From Acidobacteriaceae bacterium (GTDB taxonomy: Bacteria > Acidobacteriota > Terriglobia > Terriglobales > Acidobacteriaceae): a stretch of 11,458 nucleotides of DNA. Positions 5,977-11,458 of this stretch are shown piece after piece. Below the pieces are notes generated by a model. It did not search any database. It was not told the DNA's origin and saw only the letters and a program-made list of their open reading frames with translations. How positions within the stretch are numbered: the stretch's first letter is position 1; each line of letters opens with the position of its first letter. The stretch spans positions 1-11,458 of the forward strand of contig PLBD01000246.1 of the NCBI GenBank assembly GCA_003135315.1. Reading direction: 5' to 3'. The translations under genes and the position numbers were made by a program.

Positions 5977-7830
5977 ATGTTGCAACACGTTATTTTCCTG
6001 CTCTCGGAATCTGTCACACTGCCGGCTGCGCTGTGTCTCAGCCTGGGCATTTTGATCTATTTCACCCTGCGCAATTGGCAGAATGTTACGGCGCTGTCGC
6101 GCAACCGTTCGCAGTTGCTCTCAGTTGGCGTGGTGCTGGCGGTGGCCCTGCTCGTGTTGCAACTTTCTCCGTCGGGTCGAGGCCGCGCCGGCGACATAGC
6201 CAGCGACGACTTTATGGCCGCGGCCAATCCAGCGGCGCGGCCGCAGGGCATGACGGCCGAAGCGCTGGCCGCTGCCGGCCTGGCTGTGGTCGCCACGTAT
6301 CACAATGACAATGCCCGCACCGGCCAGAACACGATCGAAACCGTTCTCACGCCCGACAACGTGAATCCGGCGCGTTTCGGAAAGCTCTACTCGTTTCCGG
6401 TGGACGGATACGTTTACGCCCAGCCGCTGTACATGCCCCAGGTCGCGGTCCCGGGCAACGGAATTCACAATGTCGTGATTGTCGCGACGCAACACGACAG
6501 CGTCTATGCCTTCGACGCCGATTCGCCAACTCCCGCGCCTCTCTGGCGGGTTAATTTCCTCAATCCCGATGCCGGAATAACCTCCTTGTCGCCGAGTGAT
6601 GTCAACGCCAGCGACATCATGCCGGAGATCGGCATCACCGGTACTCCGGTGATCGACGTCGCCAGCAACACGGTCTATGTGGTCGCTGCCACCAAAGAGA
6701 GCGGGGTGTTCTATCACCGGCTGCACGCTCTCGACATGACCTCGGGCGCGGAGAAGTTCGGCGGCCCGCGCATCATTCAGGCGTCCTACCCGGGCAATGC
6801 TCAGGACGCCAGCGACGGCGTGCTTACTTTCGCCTCGCGCTTTCAATTGCAGCGGGCGGCGCTGCTGTTGTCCAAGGGCAAAGTGTACGTGGCCTTCGCC
6901 TCGAACGCGGACTCCGGGCTCTATCATGGGTGGGTGATCGCCTACGATGCAACCACGCTGCGGCCAGCGGGCGCCTGGGTTTCCACGCCCAACGGCTATC
7001 AAGGCGGCATCTGGATGAGCGGCTGCGGAATCACCGCTGACAAAGACGGCAACCTCTTCCTGTCAGTTGCCAATGGGCCGTTCGATGCGTATGGCGAAGA
7101 ACCGGGATCGAACTTCAGTGACAGTGTCGTGAAGCTCAAGCCTGGCGCCCACGGACTGGCGCTGTCCGACTTCTTCACCCCATTCAATCAGGCCAACATG
7201 GCGAAGGAAGACTTGGATCTCGGATCCTCCGGCGTGGTTCTGCTCCCTGATCAACCGGGCCCGTATTCTCACCTGGCGATCACCAGCGGAAAGAACGGCC
7301 ACATCTACCTGCTCAACCGCGATACTCTCGGCGGCTATGGTGTTGGGTTGAGGGGCAATCCTCAGCTTGTTCAGGAAGTGTCGGGGCAATTGAGGCAGCA
7401 AATGGGAACGCCGGCCTACTGGAATGGACGGCTGTATTTTGGGGCGGGAATCAGTCCGCACAAGGATGCCATCAAGGCCTTCGCTCTTCGCAACGGGACG
7501 CTGTCAACCGCGCCGGTTTCGCAGACGGCGGCTATCTATCACCTGACGCGCAGCACGGTGAGCGTCTCGGCAAACGGCAATGGCAACGGCATCGTGTGGG
7601 CGGTGGACAATGACGCGTACTACGACCCTCATCAGGGGCCTGCCGTCCTGCACGCCTATGACGCGAAGAACCTGGGCCGTGAGTTGTACAACTCGAACCA
7701 GCGCTTCGCGCGCGACAACCCAGGTCAGGCGTCGAAGTTCACCGTTCCCACCGTCGCTGATGGAAAGGTGTTTGTCGGCGCCGCAAACCAGTTGAGCGTG
7801 TACGGACTGCTTCCAGCCGCGGGCAATTAG
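5977..7830 (+). CDS. Membrane-anchored PQQ-like beta-propeller repeat protein
   Basis: A 617-residue protein of the pyrroloquinoline-quinone-like propeller type. The N-terminus holds two hydrophobic segments (about 10-30 and 47-64) separated by a polar, Arg-containing stretch, so it is probably anchored in the inner membrane with the propeller outside; the second segment followed by SPSGRGRA could alternatively act as a signal sequence. The globular part begins with YHNDNARTGQN (108-118), followed by PVDGYVYAQPLY and HNVVIVATQHDSVYAFDAD, blades of the form 'VYVA...DG.lYAlDa'. This start and blade pattern is common among Acidobacteriota secreted proteins annotated as quinoproteins. The paired cysteines and catalytic Asp of true PQQ alcohol dehydrogenases are not apparent, so an enzyme activity should not be assumed; a binding or scaffold role is as likely. 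The start codon is uncertain because no ribosome binding site precedes it. Confidence 0.8.
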   Translation: MLQHVIFLLSESVTLPAALCLSLGILIYFTLRNWQNVTALSRNRSQLLSVGVVLAVALLVLQLSPSGRGRAGDIASDDFMAAANPAARPQGMTAEALAAAGLAVVATYHNDNARTGQNTIETVLTPDNVNPARFGKLYSFPVDGYVYAQPLYMPQVAVPGNGIHNVVIVATQHDSVYAFDADSPTPAPLWRVNFLNPDAGITSLSPSDVNASDIMPEIGITGTPVIDVASNTVYVVAATKESGVFYHRLHALDMTSGAEKFGGPRIIQASYPGNAQDASDGVLTFASRFQLQRAALLLSKGKVYVAFASNADSGLYHGWVIAYDATTLRPAGAWVSTPNGYQGGIWMSGCGITADKDGNLFLSVANGPFDAYGEEPGSNFSDSVVKLKPGAHGLALSDFFTPFNQANMAKEDLDLGSSGVVLLPDQPGPYSHLAITSGKNGHIYLLNRDTLGGYGVGLRGNPQLVQEVSGQLRQQMGTPAYWNGRLYFGAGISPHKDAIKAFALRNGTLSTAPVSQTAAIYHLTRSTVSVSANGNGNGIVWAVDNDAYYDPHQGPAVLHAYDAKNLGRELYNSNQRFARDNPGQASKFTVPTVADGKVFVGAANQLSVYGLLPAAGN

Positions 7831-7870
7831 ACGTCTCGATGCGATTTCGACATTTGAGGTTCAGGGTGGA

Positions 7871-7922
7871 GCACCGCTTTAGCGGTGCAGTCAACGAACC
7901 GAAGACGAGTCGGCTTTAGCCG
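7871..7922. repeat. Pair of TTTA-loop hairpins
   Basis: GCACCGC-TTTA-GCGGTGC (7871-7888) is a perfect 7-bp stem, and CGGC-TTTA-GCCG (7911-7922) is a shorter stem with the same loop. They lie 40-90 bases after the propeller-protein stop. No T-run follows, so they resemble a dispersed intergenic repeat more than a classic terminator, though they may protect the mRNA end. The remaining part of 7831-8049 has no other element I can support. Confidence 0.65.
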
Positions 7923-8049
7923 CTGAGGTAACGGAATCGAGGGCGCTCAGTCATTACGTCGCGCGCCTGCAGACAAACCGCAGAAAATCGTGCCGGACAG
8001 CCACACAAAGCCATTCCGGCAATGCGATGATGGAGAACAGGAATTCCTG

Positions 8050-8733
8050 ATGCGGATTGCCCGGCTCACATCCGTCTGCGCATTGCTGGTAGTTGCGTTG
8101 CTTTTCGTAACCGCGCCCAGCTTATGCGCGCAGAGCACTGCCCCGCCGCCGGCACAACATCGCGCCACCAGTACTCCCTACAGCGGCGACCTTTCCATCT
8201 TCGAGACGGAGGGCCGCGACGAAAGGCTGCACACCGACGGCATCATGAAAGCCCTGGCCATCTCACCGGGCAAGAATGTCGCCGACATCGGGGCCGGCTC
8301 GGGGTGGTTCACCGTGCGGGCCGCGAGACGAGTCAAGAGTTCCGGCATGGTCTATGCCGTCGATATCAATCCGGAGGCGATCAAGTACATCGAGAATCGC
8401 ATCCGGAAAGCGCAGCTGAACAATGTCAAGACGGTCCTGGGCAAGCCCGGCAATCCGGAACTGCCACCCGATAGTATCGATTCTGTGCTGCTCCTGAAGA
8501 CCTACCACGAGGTTGCCGAGCCGGTGGAATTGCTTCGCAACTTGCGAAGCTCGCTGCGGCTGGGCGCGCGCGTGGGCATCATCGATCGCGATGGCAACGG
8601 AGAAGACCATGGTGTGCATAAGCAGGTCGTTCTCCAGGAGGCCGAACAGGCGGGCTACCGTCTGCTGGAAGAGCACGACAATCTGGTGGTCGACGACCAC
8701 ATGGATTATTTTCTGGTGCTCGTGGTCAAGTAG
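8050..8733 (+). CDS. Exported class I SAM-dependent methyltransferase-fold protein
   Basis: A 227-residue protein from the ATG at 8050. Residues 1-27 look like a type I signal peptide: RIAR charged start, hydrophobic core ALLVVALLFV, then TAPSLCA with cleavage likely near 27. A Pro/Ala/Ser linker follows, then a methyltransferase domain: YSGDLSIFETEGRDERLH (44-61), motif I VADIGAGSGWF (77-87), the acidic ribose-binding D105 in VYAVDIN, and DSVLLLKTYHEV (144-155) at motif IV. All SAM-binding elements look intact. The substrate is unknown. Export of a SAM-dependent enzyme is odd because SAM is cytosolic; it may act before export, bind another ligand, or use the hydrophobic segment as an anchor. 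An in-frame GTG at 7990 exists, but AGGA (8039-8042), 7 bases before the ATG, and the signal peptide both favour 8050. Confidence 0.85.
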   Translation: MRIARLTSVCALLVVALLFVTAPSLCAQSTAPPPAQHRATSTPYSGDLSIFETEGRDERLHTDGIMKALAISPGKNVADIGAGSGWFTVRAARRVKSSGMVYAVDINPEAIKYIENRIRKAQLNNVKTVLGKPGNPELPPDSIDSVLLLKTYHEVAEPVELLRNLRSSLRLGARVGIIDRDGNGEDHGVHKQVVLQEAEQAGYRLLEEHDNLVVDDHMDYFLVLVVK

Positions 8734-8782
8734 CCAGGAAGTGTAGATCTGCTTTTGGACTGGCTTCTGTCGCCGCTTCGAT

Positions 8783-9298
8783 TCACGGCATGACATCGAC
8801 CCGCAAGAGGTTCAATCTCCCGACGAAAGCTCTTGAGCCGTGCAGAGTCTTCAGCACCACCGCCAGGTAAAGAGTACCGCTGGAATTGCGCGGCTGGAGG
8901 TCAGCCAGGACAACGCGTCCGGCATTGTTTGTGGAAATCCCGAACGAGCGTGTCGCGATCATCTGTGAAGCTGTCGCAGGGTCCCAACCCCGCAAGGTTC
9001 GGGCATCGGATTTGATCTCGCCCGTGCAGTCGGGCTGATCGCAAATCAGGAATTGCACCTGGAAGGCTGCGCCGTTCAAATCGGGATCGGGCGTGATAGT
9101 TCCGGCGGCTTGAATGTTGAACATGCTGAAATTGCGCGGCCGGCCCAGCGAAACCGCGCCTAGGACGACCTGCTCACCAGCCGTGCCGGAGAGCCGGACG
9201 GGCGCTGCCGAGTTGACTACCAGCGATCGTGCCTGCCCGGAGGCAAGCCACGTTGCAACCAGGAAAACGGCGAGCAACCCCAGAGCCCAACGACCCAT
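8783..9298 (-). CDS. Small exported protein of unknown function
   Basis: A 171-residue protein from the ATG at 9298. A signal peptide is evident: short charged start MGRW, hydrophobic LGLLAVFLVATWLA, then SGQA with cleavage likely near 23. The mature part is beta-rich and polar with two close cysteines (C86 and C91, CDQPDC) that could form a disulfide. Near the end is GTLYLAVVLKTLHGSRAFVG. I recognise no family. A longer frame starts at 9385, but its extra 29 residues precede the signal peptide, so the inner ATG is preferred; GGGGAG lies rather far upstream. It is divergent from the GH17-like gene across 157 bases and may be co-regulated with it. It converges on the methyltransferase gene with 49 bases between stops. 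Confidence 0.7.
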   Translation of the reverse strand: MGRWALGLLAVFLVATWLASGQARSLVVNSAAPVRLSGTAGEQVVLGAVSLGRPRNFSMFNIQAAGTITPDPDLNGAAFQVQFLICDQPDCTGEIKSDARTLRGWDPATASQMIATRSFGISTNNAGRVVLADLQPRNSSGTLYLAVVLKTLHGSRAFVGRLNLLRVDVMP

Positions 9299-9340
9299 GT
9301 ATATGTTCCGTTCTCCCCAAGACAGCAAGAAGAAGTCGTT

Positions 9341-9357
9341 TAACAAATCCTTAACAT
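9341..9357. promoter_or_regulatory. Pho-box-like direct repeat TTAACA-N5-TTAACA
   Basis: TTAACA at 9341-9346 and again at 9352-9357, an exact 11-base period, lies in the divergent promoter region of the small secreted protein and the GH17-like gene. An 11-base direct repeat of TTAACA-like hexamers is the layout of PhoP/PhoB-family response regulator sites (Bacillus PhoP boxes in particular). The tract is AT-rich against a GC-rich background. No regulator gene is in the window, so the identity is inference. Confidence 0.3.
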
Positions 9358-9455
9358 AGGCTCCATTAGCGCAAAGAGCAAGCACGGCGATTCAGGCCAA
9401 CTCCAGAAACGAGATGTGGCAAAATAACTTACCTCGCGGATCGAAAGGACGCTCC

Positions 9456-11189
9456 ATGAACCGGCGAACTCCCATAGCAATCGCGATTCTTGTGCTGGCC
9501 CTGGGCTCGATCAATAGCATGGCGGCCGACGACGATACGGACCCGGTCCCGCCCGCTCGCCTGGCGCTGTTTAATCAGATCGGCGTCGGTGCGGCCTACG
9601 GGCCGCATTATCCCTGCTATGGGAGCAGCGGAATCGTGCAGTGTACCGGCACTTCGTCGGATGTGCAGGATGCGAAGAACAGCTATATGGAAGCCAGCGT
9701 TCTGCTCGACATGGCCCAGCTTCGGTCTGCAGGATTCTTGTCGGTTCGCGCTTACGGAGACCCGGCGAAGACCTGGATTGCCATGATCAATCGCATCAAT
9801 CAGCTGAACCTGGCCAATCCCAGCGGGCCACAGCAGACCGTGGTGTATCAGGTTGACCTGTGCCAGAGCAATCCGGCCCAGGGTGACGCCTGCATCAACG
9901 TAGCGGGCATGACCTTCCAGCAGGTCCTGGCTTTCTCGATGGTTCAACTTCGGCAGGTGATCCAGCAGGTCAAACCCGCGATTTTCCAGAAGGTTGTGAA
10001 GCTGGTGATTGTCGGCAACGAAGCCCTGGTGCTGGGCAATGACAACAACACAAGCGACCTGATCGGCGCCGTCGGCACTACCAGCACCGAGCTCACGAAC
10101 GACGGAATCACGGTCAGCAACGGAACCAACGGCGGCGTCTATCTCAGCTCGGCGACTACTTTCGGCCAGATGATCACGACCCAGGGACAGATGCTGGCAC
10201 AGTCGTATCCAGCAGGCTCTCCGGTCATCGAAGATATCTACCCGCCGCAGTTTTCGTGCGTCAGCCCTCCGCAGATGGGACAGCAGAAGCCGCCAGTCTG
10301 TGCAGTGAATTCCTGCAACGTAACTCCTCCCAGCGACGCCGTCGGCTTCCTGAAAGCGGAGGTGAATTGCATGCAGACCACGTACGCCTGTCCGGGATCA
10401 ATGTGCCGTCCGGCAATGATCGGCGAGACCGGATGGTGGACCGCTGGCCAGGACGCGGGCTATCAGGCCAGCTGGCGCGTGGGGAAACTCGCCGATGCCG
10501 TGGCCTATTACAAGTGTCTCTATGCTTATCTGAAGGCAAGTTCCGTTCCGACACTGATTTTCGAGGCTTACGATCAGCCCATCAAGGGCCCCACCAATGG
10601 GACGCTGGACACACCGGAAGCGGAGCAGAACTACGGAGTGCTGTCCTACAACAACCAGGCGAAAAATACCGTCCTGCTTCCCAATCCGAAAAACTACAAA
10701 AACCCCCCGAACACCGGTAACGCCGCGGTATTTACTTTCGTAGTAACGCCCACTCCCAGCCCCCTGCCGGCAATGACATTCGGGGTGCAGCAGCCATGGG
10801 AAACCCAGCCGACGAAGGTCACGGTCCAGCCATTCGCCGAGATCACCAACACGAATGGAGGCACAATGAACGTGTGGCCTACGTTTAACCTCTATGCGCC
10901 TGCGATGAACGGCGGTACTGGTTCGCAGATCACTCTGTATCCCTCAGGCAGTACTTGCCCGGCTAAGTGCACGAATTCGGTGAAGTCGGTGTACACAACG
11001 TCGCAGGTGCTTTCTTGCTTGACTGCGCTGCCCTTCAGTGGCGGGATATGGACGGCCCCGGGCCAGGGTTGCACGTGCACAAACTACGCGTACGTGAACT
11101 GGGGAAATGGCGACTCCTGCGCTAACGGCGTGGCGCAGTACGGGCAAAATGTGTTTCTGCCCAATGTCTTCTACAGTAGCGCCCCTTGA
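9456..11189 (+). CDS. Secreted glycosyl hydrolase family 17-like protein (probable beta-1,3-glucan-active)
   Basis: A 577-residue protein from the ATG at 9456. Residues 1-23 are a signal peptide (MNRRTPIAIAILVLALGSINSMA, cut likely before ADDD). The N-terminal ~380 residues have the layout of the GH17 TIM barrel: IGVGAAYGPHYPC at the start, FLSVRAYGD after the first strands, VIVGNEAL with the putative acid/base E189, AMIGETGWW with the putative nucleophile E324, then IFEAYDQPIKG (368-378) and YGVLSY. GH17 enzymes cleave or transfer beta-1,3-glucans. Both catalytic glutamates are in place, but long cysteine-containing insertions (about 255-320) depart from typical members. The C-terminal ~150 residues contain six cysteines (501, 505, 521, 539, 541, 555) and look like a separate module I do not recognise. 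An ATG 42 bases upstream is in frame, but AAGGA (9445-9449), 6 bases before 9456, and the signal peptide fix the start. Confidence 0.75.
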   Translation: MNRRTPIAIAILVLALGSINSMAADDDTDPVPPARLALFNQIGVGAAYGPHYPCYGSSGIVQCTGTSSDVQDAKNSYMEASVLLDMAQLRSAGFLSVRAYGDPAKTWIAMINRINQLNLANPSGPQQTVVYQVDLCQSNPAQGDACINVAGMTFQQVLAFSMVQLRQVIQQVKPAIFQKVVKLVIVGNEALVLGNDNNTSDLIGAVGTTSTELTNDGITVSNGTNGGVYLSSATTFGQMITTQGQMLAQSYPAGSPVIEDIYPPQFSCVSPPQMGQQKPPVCAVNSCNVTPPSDAVGFLKAEVNCMQTTYACPGSMCRPAMIGETGWWTAGQDAGYQASWRVGKLADAVAYYKCLYAYLKASSVPTLIFEAYDQPIKGPTNGTLDTPEAEQNYGVLSYNNQAKNTVLLPNPKNYKNPPNTGNAAVFTFVVTPTPSPLPAMTFGVQQPWETQPTKVTVQPFAEITNTNGGTMNVWPTFNLYAPAMNGGTGSQITLYPSGSTCPAKCTNSVKSVYTTSQVLSCLTALPFSGGIWTAPGQGCTCTNYAYVNWGNGDSCANGVAQYGQNVFLPNVFYSSAP

Positions 11190-11250
11190 GGTGCGGTACT
11201 TGCGGGCGCGTCCGCGCATCCGGCGTCAGGCGATCTGCTAATGAAGCTAG

Positions 11251-11266
11251 GGATTCTTCCGAATCC
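11251..11266. terminator. Small hairpin after the GH17-like gene
   Basis: GGATTC-TTCC-GAATCC is a perfect 6-bp stem with a four-base loop, 62 bases after the stop at 11189. No T-run follows on either strand, so it is a weak terminator candidate at best. It lies between two convergent genes. Confidence 0.3.
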
Positions 11267-11290
11267 GCGGAGTGCAGACAGCCCACTCGA

Positions 11291-11458
11291 CTAACCGATC
11301 ATTTTGCGTTGATCGCCGATGCGGCGCTCGCGTTCGTTGGCGAATCGCTCCACGCCTGCGAAAATCGAATCGGGATCGAGATGCGCTTCCGCGATCACTT
11401 CCGCTTCCAGGCCGCCGGTTCTCCAGGAATTGTCGAAGTCGGAGGTAAGGGAATACTC
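11291..11458 (-). CDS. C-terminal fragment of an unrecognised protein, cut by the window edge
   Basis: On the minus strand the frame is open from the right edge to TAG at 11291-11293, giving 55 residues. The visible part runs from EYSLTSDFDNSWRTGGLEAE to a basic, charged end (FANERERRIGDQRKMIG). Codon use with G/C at third positions, and the fact that a charged helical tail ends cleanly, suggest a real gene. I do not recognise the family; a carbon-nitrogen hydrolase tail crossed my mind but the match is too loose to claim. It converges on the GH17-like gene. Confidence 0.5.
   Translation of the reverse strand, partial: EYSLTSDFDNSWRTGGLEAEVIAEAHLDPDSIFAGVERFANERERRIGDQRKMIG

Noticed and set aside
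6121..7002. 293-codon minus-strand open frame inside the propeller-protein gene
   Set aside because: Antisense to recognisable propeller repeats and rich in Arg/His/Val; a shadow of G/C third positions.
11291..11458. C-terminal fragment read as a nitrilase-family tail
   Set aside because: Only a loose likeness in a short charged stretch; no catalytic residue is in view, so no family was assigned.

Overview
The window is GC-rich, densely coded bacterial DNA. It looks like a soil or environmental Acidobacteriota (Koribacter/Terriglobia-like), although no marker gene is present to prove this. The case rests on three things recalled from family knowledge rather than a search: intergenic palindromes of the types CCGCGGGC-GTGA-GCCCGCGG, GCACCGC-TTTA-GCGGTGC and GGGTGCCCCGTTC...GAACGGGGCACCC; a secreted PQQ-like beta-propeller protein of a kind common in that phylum; and the style of the ferredoxin and methyltransferase proteins.

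Layout. 1-110: a cluster of short GC-rich palindromes. 186-812 (+): an ABATE/CGNR zinc-finger regulator, closed by a hairpin terminator that can serve both strands. 882-1142 (-): a seven-iron-type ferredoxin. 1278-1377: a 100-bp branched palindrome between the ferredoxin and the 3' end of an upstream aconitase-family hydro-lyase (1399-3435, -). 3436-3626: a divergent control region with two palindromes, then an NmrA-like NAD(P)-binding protein (3627-4490, +). 4505-5649 (-): a two-gene operon in which an Hfq-like Sm-fold protein overlaps an inositol-monophosphatase (SuhB family) gene by ATGA. 5650-5976: a long leader with two nearly identical -10-like boxes and a possible 35-codon ORF. 5977-7830 (+): a membrane-anchored PQQ-like propeller protein. 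7831-8049: short hairpins. 8050-8733 (+): an exported SAM-methyltransferase-fold protein. 8783-9298 (-): a small exported protein of unknown function. It is divergent from 9456-11189 (+), a secreted glycosyl hydrolase family 17-like protein. 11291-11458 (-): the C-terminus of an unrecognised protein cut by the window edge.

Together this is mostly chromosomal housekeeping (aconitase, ferredoxin, SuhB, Hfq-like) followed by a run of exported proteins (propeller, methyltransferase, small secreted protein, GH17-like enzyme). I see no mobile element, CRISPR array, tRNA or rRNA, and no single striking multi-gene system. The observations most worth following are the coupling of a diverged Hfq-like protein to SuhB, the apparent leaderless starts of three genes, the exported methyltransferase, the swivel-first aconitase, and a Pho-box-like direct repeat in the promoter shared by the GH17-like gene and the small secreted protein.
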